NCBI GenBank assembly: GCA_963737745.1
Contig: CAVTTR010000012.1
Span: 186,001 to 250,000 of the forward strand
Length of the DNA: 64,000 nucleotides
From: Bog-473 sp963737745
Lineage (GTDB): Bacteria > Actinomycetota > Acidimicrobiia > Acidimicrobiales > RAAP-2
Direction: 5' to 3'
The notes below the pieces were generated by a model. The model saw only the letters and a list, made by a program, of their open reading frames with translations, made no database searches and was not told where the DNA came from. The position numbers and the translations under genes are program-made. Positions within the stretch are counted from its first letter, which is position 1; each line of letters starts with the position of its first letter. This document shows, piece by piece, positions 1 through 10,029 of this stretch.

Positions 1-97
1 GAGAGTCCGGATCGTCGCGAACCACGCCTGCGTAACTACCTCGTTGTCGTCCCCGCTGAGCTACCATGGATACCGAGGCGGGAGCACAGGAGGTGCG

Positions 98-593
98 ATG
101 GCTGACGTGCCGACAACCGAGGTTGAAGGGTTTCATGGTCCGCAGGTGTGTGGTCTCGTGGGCATCTCCTACCGCCAGCTGGACTACTGGGCGCGGACCG
201 GGCTGCTCCAGCCGTCGGTGGCGGCGGCGCGGGGGAGCGGGACCCGACGGGTCTACTCCTACTCCGACGTGCTCGAACTCAAGGTGATCAAGCAACTGCT
301 CGACGCCGGGGTCTCGTTGCAGATCGGCCCGCCGGGCCGTGGAGTGTCTGCGCCAGGACCTGGGGGCCGACGTGGCCTCGTCCAATCTCGTCCTGACCGG
401 GACCAGCTCGGTGCTGGCCCGCTCCAACGGCGAGGTCGTCGACCTGCTGGCCGGTGGCCAGGGCGTCTTCAACATCGTTCCGCTGGCGGGCGTGGTCGAC
501 GAGCTCGAAGCCGACATCGTGCGCCTGGACATCGCCGCCCAGTCTCGCCGGCCGATCGTCCGGCGTCAGCCACGCGCTCCGCCGCCCCCGTAG
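98..593 (+). CDS. MerR-family transcriptional regulator (frameshifted)
   Basis: The start is the ATG at 98, preceded by AGGAGG at 88-93. The first ~75 residues form a MerR winged-helix domain, with the signatures ISYRQLDYWARTGLLQP and TRRVYSYSDVLELKVIKQLL. The frame is lost near 325-335. The expected continuation (ECLRQDLGADVASSNLVLTG, then a stretch ending in Arg/Pro) resumes in another frame and stops at 593. Total length is about 165 residues, normal for this subgroup. In mycobacteria a MerR gene lies beside the glycine cleavage genes, and the same neighbourhood is seen here, so it may be the equivalent of that regulator. The break is probably a sequencing error. Confidence 0.8.
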
Positions 594-618
594 TCCAGGT
601 GGCGCGGGCCGCCGGCGA

Positions 619-1021
619 GTGAGTCACAGCCGTCCCCGCACGGCACCGACGCCGCGTCCACCATCCCTCGGGCGCGCCCGCCGGCCAGGTTCGCTTCGCC
701 CATCCCTCCGAGCGGCTCTTCGCCGCCCTGCTCGACCTCTACGAGGAGCGTTGGGAGTACGAGCCGGTCGAGTTCCCCTTGCGCTGGGACGAGTCGGGCT
801 CCCCGGTGTCGGGCTTCCGCCCCGACTTCTGGCTGCCCGAGCGAGGCACTGTTCATCGAGCTGACCACGGCCGAGCAGCGGCTGGTCACCCGCAAGAACG
901 GAAAGGTCCGGCGGATGCGGGAGCTCTACCCCGAGATCCCCGTGTCGTGGTGTACCAGCGTGACTTCCTGGCCCTGCTCGAAGCGCACGGGCTTGACGTG
1001 AAGGTGCCCTCCGCCGCCTAA
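619..1021 (+). CDS. Conserved hypothetical protein, possible PD-(D/E)xK-like fold (frameshifted)
   Basis: A protein of about 130 residues can be assembled from three frames: RFAHPSERLFAALLDLYEER, then FRPDFWLPE, then LFIELTTAEQRLVTRKNGKV and finally VVYQRDFLALLEAHGLD. The frame changes near 690, 845 and 945. The PDFWLP plus IELTT arrangement loosely resembles the metal-binding core of restriction-endonuclease-like folds, but the usual lysine is not in place, so this is only a structural guess. The GTG start at 619 is weak. The gene lies between the MerR regulator and gcvT on the same strand. No function is assigned. Confidence 0.45.
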
Positions 1022-1030
1022 TCTGGCGGG

Positions 1031-2128
1031 GTGGCCGCCGACGACAACGAGAGCGCGAGCACTCGTATCGTCACTCGCCTCTCCACGCGGCGCACATCGC
1101 CCTCGGGGCGAAGATGGTGCCCTTCGGCGGGTGGGAGATGCCCCTGGCCTACCCCTCGGGCACCATGGCCGAGCATCGGGCCTGTCGTGAGGGCGCGGTG
1201 GCGTTCGACGTCAGTCATCTCGGCACCGTGCGCGTCGAGGGGCCGACCGCGTTCGACCACCTGCAGCACTCCCTGAGCAACGACCTGCGGCGGATCTCTC
1301 CCGGTCGGGCGCAGTACACGCACCTGCTCGACGAGACCGGCTCGGTGGCCGACGACATCATCGTGCTGTGGATCGACGACGAGCTGTTCGACGTCATGCC
1401 CAACGCCTCGAACACCAGCCGCGTGGTGGCGGCCATCGGCGGCGAGGACGTGACGAGCGAACGGGCCGATCATCGCCGTCCAGGGCCCACGCGCCCGGGC
1501 CCTCCTGGCCGACGGTCTCGCCCGATGCGGCCGCCGTGCCCCGCTTCGGCGTGGCCCACTTCGACTGGGAGGGGGTCCCGCTGCGTGGTCTCGGGCACCG
1601 GGTACACCGGCGAGGACGGCGTCGAGTGCGCCGTGCCGGCGGCGCAGGCCGAGGAGTTCTGGTCGGCCGTTCTGGATACCGGGGTCGTGCCGGCCGGGTT
1701 GGGTGCACGTGACACCTTGCGCCTCGAAGCCGGGCTGCCCTCTGCACGGGCACGAGCTCGGGCCGGGCATCACGCCGCTGCAGGCCGAACTGGGGTGGGT
1801 CGTCGGATGGAAGAAGGGCGACTTCATCGGGCGCGCCGCCCTGGAGGAGGAGAAGGTCGCCGGACCGCGCCGGCGGCTGCGTGGCGTGGTGGGCGAGGGG
1901 CGCCAACCCCTGCGGGACGGGGCCGAGGTCTTCGCCGGCGGCCGACGGGTCGGCGTGCTGACCAGTGGCAACTTCTCGCCCATGCGCGAGCGGGGGATCG
2001 GCCTGGCCCTGATCGATGCGGACGCCCAGCTGCTCGACGGCGATCCGGTGACCGTGGTGCAGCGCGGGCGTGAGCTGCCGGCCACCATCGTCCGCCCGCC
2101 CTTGTGGCCTCCGAGGGAAGAGGAGTAA
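1031..2128 (+). CDS. gcvT: Aminomethyltransferase, glycine cleavage T protein (frameshifted)
   Basis: GcvT moves the aminomethyl group from the H protein to tetrahydrofolate, releasing ammonia and forming methylene-THF. The reconstructed product (~365 residues) has the T-protein signatures AKMVPFGGWEMP, VAFDVSHLGTVRVEG, GTGYTGEDGVE, RDTLRLEAGLPLHGHEL and GWKKGDFIGR, and a C-terminal barrel ending in PPLWPPREEE. Frame changes are needed near 1080, 1460, 1580 and 1735; each restores family sequence at once, so base errors are likelier than decay. The stop TAA shares one base with the ATG of gcvPA, indicating an operon. The start is placed at a GTG and is uncertain. Confidence 0.85.
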
Positions 2129-3528
2129 TGCCCGACTATCTGCCGCATACCGAGGACGAACTGGTCCAGATGTTGGGCTTTCTCGGCCTCTCTTCGCTCG
2201 ACGAGCTCTTTGCCGCCGTGCCGGCGGCGCTGCGGCTCGGCCGTGGGCTCGGGCTGGCCGACGGATCGCCCGAACCCGACGTCCTGGTGCGCATGGAGGC
2301 GCTGGGCGAGGCCAACCGGGCCCGGTCCGATCGCCTGGTGTGCTTCGCCGGTGGCGGCGCCTACGACCACGAGGTGCCGCCGGTGGTGCGGGCCCTGGCC
2401 GGTCGCTCCGAGTTCGTCACCTCGTACACGCCGTACCAGCCCGAGGTGGCGCAGGGCATCCTGCAGGCGGTCTTCGAATTCCAGACCATGGTGGCCCGGC
2501 TGGCCGGGCTGCCCGTGGCCAACGCCTCGCTCTACGACGGGGCGAACGCGCTCGGTCGAAGCGGTGAACCTGGGCGTGGCCGCCTCGGGGCGCCAGACCG
2601 TGTGGCTCTCGACGGGCGTCCCGCCCCATTGGCGCGACCGTGCTCAAGACGTTCGCCGCCGGCACCGGCCACGTGGTGGTCGACGTGCCCCTGGCAGCAG
2701 GGGCTGACCACGTGGCCGAGTCGCTCGGGGTCGCGAGTGGCTCGGCGCGGAGAGGCGCCGGGCGTGCTGGTCGTGGGCTACCCCAACTACCTGGGTTGCC
2801 TCGAGGACATCGCGGCGGCCCGCCGGATCTGCGATGCCACGGGCGCGCTGCTGGTCGTGGTGGCCGACCCGGTGTCGGCCGCCATCCTGCGCTCGCCCGG
2901 GGAGAGCGGGGCCGACGTCGTGGTCGGCGAGGGGCAGCCCCTCGGGACCGCCCTCAGCTTCGGCGGGCCGTATCTCGGGCTCTTCGCCGTGGCCGCACGC
3001 ACACGTGCGCCGCCTGCCCGGGCCGCCTGGTGGGCGAGACGGTCGACATTGAGGGGACCCGGGCCTACGTCACCACCCTGCGGGCGCGCGAGCAGGACAT
3101 CCGGCGCGAGAAGGCCACCTCCAACGTCTGCACCAACCAGACGCTGATGGCGGTCTACGCCGCCGTGCAACTGGGCTGGCTGGGCACGACGGGACTGCGC
3201 GAGGTGGCGCTGCGCTGCGCCCGGGGCACGCGGTTCTGCCGCGAGTCGCATGCTGGCCCTCAACGGGGTGGAGCCGCTCACCGGGGCCACGCCTACCCTG
3301 CGCGAGTTCGCCGTGCGCCTGCCCATTCCCGGTCGGGTCGCCATCGAGCGGCTGGCCGACGAGGGATACCTGGGCGGGTTGGCCCTGGCCGACCTGGTGG
3401 GTGACGAGGGCGACGGTTCGGTCGACGGAGACGACGCCGTGCACGGGTTGCTGGTCGCCGTGACCGAGCGGCGAACCCGGGCCGAAGTGGAGGGACTCGT
3501 GCGGACGCTGGACAAGGTGGTGCGATGA
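2128..3528 (+). CDS. gcvPA: Glycine dehydrogenase (decarboxylating) subunit 1 (frameshifted)
   Basis: This is the N-terminal half of the PLP-dependent P protein, which decarboxylates glycine and loads the H protein; it works as a heterodimer with GcvPB. Visible signatures are MPDYLPHTEDELVQMLGFLG at the start, FAGGGAYDHEVP, VTSYTPYQPEVAQGILQAVF, NASLYDGANA, VVGYPNYLG, SFGGPYLGLFA, REQDIRREKATSNVCTNQ and LMAVYAAVQLGWLG. The frame changes near 2560, 2635, 2755, 3000 and 3245. One break is a single extra C in CTCGGTCGAAGC near 2560, where CTGGTCGAAGC would encode LVEA. The start follows GAGGAG and overlaps the gcvT stop; the end overlaps gcvPB by ATGA. Confidence 0.88.
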
Positions 3529-5072
3529 CGCGGATGCGAGAAGGCTGTGGGCGAGCGTCGGGCGGCGCGCCGGGGGGCGGGCGACCAGCGCGCCGATCAT
3601 GGGGCACGAAGCCGAGCCGACGCTTTTCGAACTGTCGCAACCGGGCCGGAGCAGTTGGCAGTTGCGGACCACCGGCATGCCCGAGTGGGAGCGTCGACGA
3701 CCTGGTCCCGGCCGAGCACCGGCGCACCGAGCCGGTGCCGTTGGCCGAGGTGTCCGAACGCGATCTGGTCGGTCACTTCACCCGCCTGAGCCATCGGCAG
3801 TTCTCGGTCGACCTCGGCGCCTACCCCTTGGGCTCGTGCACCATGAAGTACAACCCCAAGCTGTGCGACACCGTGGCCGGGCTGCCCGGGCTGGCCGGTG
3901 TGCACCCGGGTGCGCCGGCCTCGTTGAGCCAGGGGTGGCTGCAGATCTTCGTCGAGCTCGAAGAGGCGCTGTGCGAGGTGACCGGCATGGCCGCGGCCAC
4001 CTGCAGCCGGCGGCCGGCGCGGCGGGGGAGCTGACCGGACTGTTGCTGATGCGGGCGTATCACCAGGCCCGGGGGGAGGCCCGCCATCGGGTGATCATTC
4101 CCGACTCGGCCCACGGCACGAACCCGGCCTCGGTCACGCTCGGGCGGCTACGAGACCGTGACCGTGCCGAGCGACGCGCGGGGCTGCGTCGACCTGGCGG
4201 CGTTGCGCTCGGTGCTCGACACCGACGTGGCCGGGATCATGCTGACCAACCCGAACACGTTGGGACTCTTCGAAGAGGACATCGAGGCCATCGCGGCGGC
4301 CATCCACGAAGTGGGAGGGCTGCTCTACTACGACGGCGCCAACCTCAACGCCATCCTGGGCGTCGTGCGGCCCGGGCGACATGGGATTCGACATCGTGCA
4401 CATGAACCTGCACAAGACATTCGCCACGCCGCACGGCGGGGGAGGGCCCGGGGCCGGCCCCGTGGCCGTCTCGCCCCGCCTGGTGGACTTCCTGCCCGGC
4501 CCGCGCCCGGCGCGGATGCCGTCCGGGGTCCGACGACGAGTTCGGCTACATGACGCCGGCCCAGTCCATCGGACGGGTGCACAGCTGGCACGGCAATGCG
4601 CTGGTCCTGGCGCGGGCTCTGGCCTACATCGACGTGCACGGAGGGGACGGTCTGCGCCGGGTGGCCGAGCGGGCGGTGCTCAACGCCAACTGGATCCGGC
4701 GCCGGCTCTCCGGCCGTCTACGACGTGCCATTCGATCGACCCTGCATGCATGAGGTCGTGCTCTCGGCGGCCAGCTTGAGGAAGAAGTACGGCACCAAGG
4801 CGCTCGATGTCGGAAAGCGTCTGCTCGAGTTCGGCTTTCACTCACCGACGATCTACTTCCCCCTCATCGTCGACGAGGCCCTCATGATCGAGCCCACCGA
4901 GACGGAGAGCCTGCAGACACTCGAGGCCCTGGCCGAGGCGCTCGAATCGATCGCCGCCGAGGCGGCGGCGGGGGTGCCGCTGAACGAGGCGCCGCGCACG
5001 ACGCCGGTGCGCCGGGTGGACGAAGCCCGGGCCGCCCGCACGCTGGTCCCGACGTTCGATGCCCGGCACTGA
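3525..5072 (+). CDS. gcvPB: Glycine dehydrogenase (decarboxylating) subunit 2 (frameshifted)
   Basis: This PLP-binding half of the P protein carries HMNLHKTFATPHGGGGPG, whose lysine forms the Schiff base with PLP. Other family marks are LFELSQPGR, FSVDLGAYPLGSCTMKYNPK, IIPDSAHGTNPASVTLGGYE, LTNPNTLGLFEEDIEAI, YYDGANLNAILG and FHSPTIYFPLIVDEALMIEP. The frame changes about six times (near 3600, 3690, 4010, 4140, 4375, 4530 and 4710). The ATG at 3525 overlaps the gcvPA stop; an ATG at 3599 directly before the first recognisable family sequence is an alternative start. No gcvH is present here. Confidence 0.87.
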
Positions 5073-5860
5073 GCGCCCGCGCTCGCCTGCGGCGGGCGAC
5101 TATCCGAAGGCGATCGTCCCGGTCGATCATGTCGAACCGTGTCCACGACGGGTCCGGGCCACTCTGGGCGGTGAGGTTGTCTTCGACACCGTCCGGGCGC
5201 GCTACGTGTGGGAGTGGCCCTTCTACCCGCAGTACTACATGCCGTGGGCGGACGTCCGCCAGGACCTTGTCGTCGACGAGCAACATCCGCAGCAGGATCA
5301 TCGAGGGTCGCTGCGCCTCTTTGGTCTGGCCGTCGGCGACACGGTGCGGCCGAGCGCGGTGCGCCTCTACGGCGAGTCTCGACAACCCAGAACTCAGAGA
5401 GACGGCTCGCTTCGAGTGGTCGGCGCTGGACAGTTGGTTCGAGGAGGACGAGGAGATCTTCGTGCATCCGCGCAGCCCCTACGTCCGGGTGGATGCCCAA
5501 CGCTCGACCCGGCGCGTGCGGATCGAGCTGAACGGTGTCGTCCTGGCCGAGTCGTCGTCTCCGGTCATGGTCTTCGAGACGGGCCTTCCTACCCGCTACT
5601 ACCTGAACCGCACCGAAGTCGACTTCTCACACCTGGCGGCCTTCGAACACCGTGACTCGTTGCCCCTACAAGGGAACGACGACCGGGTACTGGTCGGTCG
5701 AGCTGGGTCACGAAGTATTTGCCGATCTGGCGTGGGCCTACGACTTCCCGACGGGCCCGCTGCTGGCGATCGCCGGCCTCGATCGGCCTTTTACAACGAG
5801 AAGGTTGACGTTTTCGTGGACGGGGAGCAGGTACCCCGCCCGACCACGCATTTTTCTTGA
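5059..5860 (+). CDS. DUF427-domain protein, two copies of the domain (frameshifted)
   Basis: The assembled product is about 265 residues. The N-terminal part (RRVRATLGGEVVFDTVRARY, WPFYPQYYMPWADVR) and the C-terminal part (VRIELNGVVLAES, VMVFETGLPTRYYLNRTEVD, CPYKGTTTGYWSV, AFYNEKVDVFVDGEQ) each match the DUF427 pattern, so the protein carries two repeats. The biochemical role of DUF427 is unknown. The frame changes near 5300, 5660, 5710 and 5790. The ATG at 5059 lies inside the end of gcvPB, so translation may be coupled, but no link to glycine metabolism is known. Confidence 0.8.
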
Positions 5861-5872
5861 GGCCCTCAGCAC

Positions 5873-6949
5873 CTACTGCCCGAGCTTGGTGGTCGACGCC
5901 AATTCAGCCGCCGCCCGCATGGTGTCGAGCACAACGTGTTCGTAGGCGGCCATGTTCGGATTGTCAGCCGTCCCCGCAACGACGCGGGCATAGCCTGCCT
6001 CGAGCACGATGGCCAGCTTGAAGCGGGCCAGGATCACGTAGTAGTCGATCTCATCGACGGAGCGACCGCTGACGGTGGCGTAGTGGTTGAGCATCTGGTC
6101 GCGACTGGGCAACCCGTTCGCGTCGACGTAGCCCGAGGACCGGTCCTCGCCCGGGTCGGTCCACCCGTTCATCACCCAGCCGAGATCGAGAAGCGGATCA
6201 CCGACGGTTGACATCTCCCAGTCGACCATGGCGGCCAGTGTCGCCGGCGCACCGTGTGTGAACATGGCGTTGGCGAACTGGTAGTCGCCGTGGATGATGC
6301 CTGGTTCCCAATGGGCGGGCCTATGGCGCCGCAGCCAATCGGCGGCCACATCGAGGCCTGGTAGCTGGCGGAACGCAATCGCGTTGAGGTGGGCCAGCCA
6401 GCGGTCGACCTGCCGGTCGTGGAAGCCATCGGGCTTGCCGAAGCCTTCGAGTCCCCGCGCCTTCCAGTCGACGCGGGCCAGCCGGGCCGGCCCGTCGATG
6501 AGTTGGATCCCCAGCTCGTAGCGTGCCTCGAGGTCGACATCGAAGGGGGCCGGCCACCCGTCGGTGTTCATGGGCGACCAGCCATCGACCAGGCTCATCA
6601 GATAGAAGCTGGAGCCGATCACGCTGTCGTCGTCGCAGGCCGCGTAGGCCTCGGGGTGCGGGACGTCGGTGCCGTTGAGTGCCTCGAGGACGCGGTACTC
6701 CCGCAACATCGTTTCGTTCCGTCCCGGGGGCACAAGGCGCGGCGGGCGACGGAGCACCGCCGAGAAGTCGCCCCGCGTGATGAGGAATATCTCATTGGTC
6801 GCGCCCCCGCTGATGAAGTGGACCGACACCGGCTCGCCTTGGCCGGGAAGGTTTCGCTCGTCCATCCACCGGCCGAGGCGCTCCTCGTGCACCAGCCCTT
6901 TGGTGCGCTCCTCGATCTCCTTTTCTTGTTCCGGCGTCAGTTTCGCCAT
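5873..6949 (-). CDS. Aminoglycoside-phosphotransferase-like kinase (ACAD10/11 N-domain type)
   Basis: This intact 358-residue protein has the APH/choline-kinase fold: a glycine-rich start (ISGGATNEIFLI), the catalytic loop IHGDYQFANAMF and the metal-binding segment VDWEMSTVGDPLLDLGW. Actinobacterial members of this group are often encoded near acyl-CoA dehydrogenases and resemble the kinase domain of human ACAD10/11, which phosphorylates 4-hydroxyacyl-CoAs. An acyl-CoA dehydrogenase gene lies 1.8 kb away, so a hydroxyacyl-CoA substrate is plausible but inferred. It lies three bases downstream of the SDR gene, so the two are probably co-transcribed. Antibiotic modification is unlikely. Confidence 0.82.
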   Translation of the reverse strand: MAKLTPEQEKEIEERTKGLVHEERLGRWMDERNLPGQGEPVSVHFISGGATNEIFLITRGDFSAVLRRPPRLVPPGRNETMLREYRVLEALNGTDVPHPEAYAACDDDSVIGSSFYLMSLVDGWSPMNTDGWPAPFDVDLEARYELGIQLIDGPARLARVDWKARGLEGFGKPDGFHDRQVDRWLAHLNAIAFRQLPGLDVAADWLRRHRPAHWEPGIIHGDYQFANAMFTHGAPATLAAMVDWEMSTVGDPLLDLGWVMNGWTDPGEDRSSGYVDANGLPSRDQMLNHYATVSGRSVDEIDYYVILARFKLAIVLEAGYARVVAGTADNPNMAAYEHVVLDTMRAAAELASTTKLGQ

Positions 6950-6952
6950 CTC

Positions 6953-7831
6953 TCAGGAGCCTTTGCGTCCGTCGTCGTCGGGGTATGGCTCTTCGAAGAA
7001 GGTGTCGGTCGCGGCGGGGACGAGCCCGTCGAACAACTCGACCGGTGGTGCTTCCGTGAACGGTTCGGCGACGCGCGAGGCCATGATGCCCTCGCGGTGG
7101 CGCAGTGCGAACATGCTCTCGCGGTGTCCCGAATAGGACGGAGGCTGGCGCACCATCCATACGATGCCCTCGGCCGCCACCTCGGAGGGCTCCCAGTTGG
7201 AGTGGTCGGCTCCTGGCGTGTTGGCCACGAACCCCTCGGAGGCGACGGCGATGTCGATGCGGAAGCAGTTGACCGCGATGCCCGAGTCAGCGAGCTGGCG
7301 TGCTGCATCGACCGTTAGTCGCTCCAAGCCGATCTTCGAGATCCCGTACGCCAGGAGGGCGGGGTGCGGGAACAGCGCAGCCACCGAGGACACGTTGATG
7401 ATCACCCCGCCGCCCTGGGCGCGCATGATGGACGCGGCCTCCCTGATGGCGATGAGCGGGGCGCGCAGGTTGACCTGCATGATCAGGTCGTAGCGCGAGA
7501 GCGGGATGTCCAGGTCGCCAATGAAGGTGATGGCGGCATTGTTGATCAGGATGTCGAGGCGCCCGAAGTGCTCCCGGGTAGTCCGGATCATGCCGATCAC
7601 CTCGTCATCAACGGCCAGGTTGGTCGGCACGGCCAGGCCACGCCGGCCCGTCGCCTCAATGCGGCGCACCGTCTCGTCGATGGTGCCCGACGTCCGTTGC
7701 GGATTGGATTCGGTGGCTCGTGCGGCACAGGCCACGTCACAGCCGGCCTCGGCCAGGGCCACCGCGGTTGCCGCACCGACCCCCCGGCTGGCCCCGGTCA
7801 CCAGGGCCACCTTTCCTTCGAGATCGTCCAC
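6953..7831 (-). CDS. Short-chain dehydrogenase/reductase
   Basis: A classical SDR of about 292 residues. The cofactor motif TGASRGVG is near the N-terminus, followed by NNAAIT, the catalytic serine in NVSSVAAL and YGISK holding the Tyr-Lys pair. A ~40-residue C-terminal extension (FEEPYPDDDGRKGS at the end) goes beyond the catalytic fold. The GTG at 7831 is chosen because a GGGAGG lies ~11 bases upstream and the N-terminus DDLEGKVALVTGA fits the family. It is divergent from a TetR gene with a palindrome between them, so it is probably that regulator's target. The substrate is unknown. Confidence 0.82.
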   Translation of the reverse strand: MDDLEGKVALVTGASRGVGAATAVALAEAGCDVACAARATESNPQRTSGTIDETVRRIEATGRRGLAVPTNLAVDDEVIGMIRTTREHFGRLDILINNAAITFIGDLDIPLSRYDLIMQVNLRAPLIAIREAASIMRAQGGGVIINVSSVAALFPHPALLAYGISKIGLERLTVDAARQLADSGIAVNCFRIDIAVASEGFVANTPGADHSNWEPSEVAAEGIVWMVRQPPSYSGHRESMFALRHREGIMASRVAEPFTEAPPVELFDGLVPAATDTFFEEPYPDDDGRKGS

Positions 7832-7910
7832 GATGCAGCTTCCCTCCCTTGCTTCCCGTCGCTCGTTTTCCGGCCCGTGCATCCTGGCATGAAGCAGTAG
7901 GTGCCAAACA

Positions 7911-7938
7911 GTATGTATGTTAGATACATCATGTATCA
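7911..7938. promoter_or_regulatory. Putative TetR operator between divergent SDR and TetR genes
   Basis: A perfect 15-base palindrome, GATACATCATGTATC, occupies 7923-7937. An additional half-site ATGTAT at 7913-7918 pairs with ATACAT at 7924-7929. Nested tandem half-sites in a divergent intergenic region are typical of autoregulating TetR repressors. Its position argues that the TetR protein starts downstream, at 7980. Confidence 0.7.
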
Positions 7939-7979
7939 AGCGACGCGAATATCGGACAGTGTGCGGATCCGACACAGCC

Positions 7980-8669
7980 GTGGCTGAGCCGGCGCGCGTC
8001 CTGCCGGACACTGGCGCCCCCACCGAGGAGCCGGCGGTCACGAAGGGTCGACGGGCCGCCCACGTGAGCGACACCCGGCGCGCCATCCTCCATGCGGCCC
8101 GAGAGCTCTTCGCCGAGAACGGGTTCCAAGCCACCCGGACCGAAGACGTCGTTCGCCGGGCCGGATTGACGCGCGGCGCGCTCTACCACCACTTTCGCGA
8201 CAAGGAGGACCTCTTCCGAGCGGTCCACGACGAGGTCGCCGACGAGGTCGTCCAGTCGCTCTGGCGCCGTTCGAGCGAGCGCCCCGGCGGGGCCTGGGCC
8301 CTCTTCCGGGCCAACAGCGAGGTCTATCTGGATGCGGCCTCGACCAATCGGGCCTACCGGCAGATCTGCTTGGTGGACGGCCCCGCGGTGCTCGGGTCGA
8401 ACTCGTGGTTCGAACGGAGGGACGGGCCGACGCAACAAATCGCCAGGTATCTCCACGACGCCGTGGCCGAGGGTGTCCTCGATCCGCAGCCCGTCGAGCC
8501 GCTGGCCCACCTGTTGGCGGCCCTCGGGGCGGGCTCGGCCATGTACGTGGCGCAGGCGGCGGACCCGGTGGCAGCACGCCGCCAGGTCAGCGAGTGCAAC
8601 GAGCGATTCCTGTCGGGCCTCGGAGTTCGAGGCGACCCCACCCCGTCAGCGCAGGATCACGCACCATGA
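7980..8669 (+). CDS. TetR-family transcriptional regulator
   Basis: The N-terminal helix-turn-helix is clear (RRAILHAARELFAENGFQAT, then VVRRAGLTRGALYHHFRDKE), followed by a ligand-binding domain of ~150 residues with no close family recognised. The reading frame is open from 7917, but a start there would put the operator inside the gene, so the GTG at 7980 is preferred (229 residues); neither has a good Shine-Dalgarno. It probably represses itself and the divergent SDR-kinase pair, and may also affect the downstream acyl-CoA dehydrogenase gene on the same strand. Confidence 0.82.
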   Translation: MAEPARVLPDTGAPTEEPAVTKGRRAAHVSDTRRAILHAARELFAENGFQATRTEDVVRRAGLTRGALYHHFRDKEDLFRAVHDEVADEVVQSLWRRSSERPGGAWALFRANSEVYLDAASTNRAYRQICLVDGPAVLGSNSWFERRDGPTQQIARYLHDAVAEGVLDPQPVEPLAHLLAALGAGSAMYVAQAADPVAARRQVSECNERFLSGLGVRGDPTPSAQDHAP

Positions 8670-8718
8670 ACCGACGGGACCGCCGCATGGCGGTCGCGAC
8701 CAAGAGGAGGGCGAACTG

Positions 8719-10020
8719 ATGGCCTGGGACTTTACAACCGAGCCCGAGTTCCAGGAGAAGCTGGACTGGGCGCGCGAGTTCGTGCAAGAACGGGTGGAAC
8801 CGCTCGACCTGCTCTATCCCCATCGCCAGTACCACCCCCTTGACGACGAGTTACGTCCCATCGTCGATCCGATGAAACAGGAGGTCCGGGACCACGACCT
8901 GTGGGCGGCGCATCTGGGGCCCGAGCTCGGTGGCGTGGGGTACGGGCAGCTCAAATTGGCTCTCCTCAACGAAATTCTGGGTCTGTCGGGCTGGGCGCCC
9001 ATCGTCTTCGGGACCCAGGCCCCCGACACGGGCAACGCCGAGATCATCGCCCACTACGGGACCGACGAGCAGAAGGAGCGGTACCTCCTTCCCCTTCTCA
9101 ACGGCGAGGTGTTCTCCTGTTACTCCATGACCGAGCCTCAGGCCGGCTCGGACCCCAAGCAGTTCACCTGCCGGGCTCGGCGTGACGGCGACCAGTGGGT
9201 GATCGACGGGTGGAAGTTTTTCTCGTCCAATGCCCGTACGGCCGCCTTCCTCATCGTCATGGCCATCTCGGACCCCGATGTTCCCGTCTACCAGGGCGCG
9301 TCGATGTTCCTGGTGCCAACCGACACACCCGGCGTCGAGTTCGTCCGGCACGTCGGCTTGGCCGGCGAGAGCGAGGAAGAAGGGATGCACGCCCTCATCC
9401 ACTACAACGAGGTCCGGGTCCCCGCCGACGCCCTCCTCGGCGGCGAGGGTCAGGCCTTCGCCATCGCCCAGACCCGGCTCGGCGGCGGTCGCGTGCACCA
9501 TGCCATGCGGTCGGTGGCGACGTGCCAGAAGGCCCTCGACCTGTTCTGCGAGCGGGTGCTCAGCCGTGAGACCCAGGGCAGCCTGCTGGCGCGTAAGGAG
9601 TTCATGCAGGGCGACATCGCCGACTCCTACGCCGAACTGGCGCAGTTCCGGCTTCTCGTGCTCTATACGGCGTGGGAGATCGATCAGTACAAGGACTACC
9701 AGCGCACCCGAAAGAACATCGCCGCCATCAAGATGTTGACGCCCAAGGTCGTCCATGACGCGGTCTGGCGCTCCATGCACGCCCACGGTGCACTGGGGGT
9801 GTCCAACGAAATGCCGTTCGGAAGCATGTGGATGTCGGCCCCCATCATGAGCGTGGTCGACGGGCCGACCGAGGTCCACAAGATCACGGTGGCCCGCGAG
9901 GTGCTCAAGGACTATGAACCGGCGCCGGGCCTGTGGCCCACCGCCCACTTGCCGGCCCAGCGGGAGCTGGCCCGCCAAAAACTGGCCAATTGGACCGAGC
10001 ATCTCGTCGGCAACTCCTGA
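8719..10020 (+). CDS. Acyl-CoA dehydrogenase
   Basis: A full-length 433-residue flavoprotein. The FAD-contacting segment CYSMTEPQAGSDPKQF, the WVIDGWKFFSSNA stretch, and the C-terminal helix with MHAHGALGVSNEMPF and VDGPTEVHKITVARE are all typical. This version resembles the larger ACAD11-like group, which agrees with the ACAD10/11-like kinase nearby. It would desaturate an acyl-CoA in a degradation pathway, passing electrons to ETF. The ATG at 8719 follows AAGAGGAGG at ideal spacing. The substrate cannot be read from sequence. Confidence 0.88.
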   Translation: MAWDFTTEPEFQEKLDWAREFVQERVEPLDLLYPHRQYHPLDDELRPIVDPMKQEVRDHDLWAAHLGPELGGVGYGQLKLALLNEILGLSGWAPIVFGTQAPDTGNAEIIAHYGTDEQKERYLLPLLNGEVFSCYSMTEPQAGSDPKQFTCRARRDGDQWVIDGWKFFSSNARTAAFLIVMAISDPDVPVYQGASMFLVPTDTPGVEFVRHVGLAGESEEEGMHALIHYNEVRVPADALLGGEGQAFAIAQTRLGGGRVHHAMRSVATCQKALDLFCERVLSRETQGSLLARKEFMQGDIADSYAELAQFRLLVLYTAWEIDQYKDYQRTRKNIAAIKMLTPKVVHDAVWRSMHAHGALGVSNEMPFGSMWMSAPIMSVVDGPTEVHKITVAREVLKDYEPAPGLWPTAHLPAQRELARQKLANWTEHLVGNS

Positions 10021-10029
10021 CGCGTTCCC

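Noticed and set aside
5873..6949. Aminoglycoside-resistance kinase
   Set aside because: The sequence fits the ACAD10/11-like catabolic group and the neighbours are acyl-CoA genes, not resistance genes.
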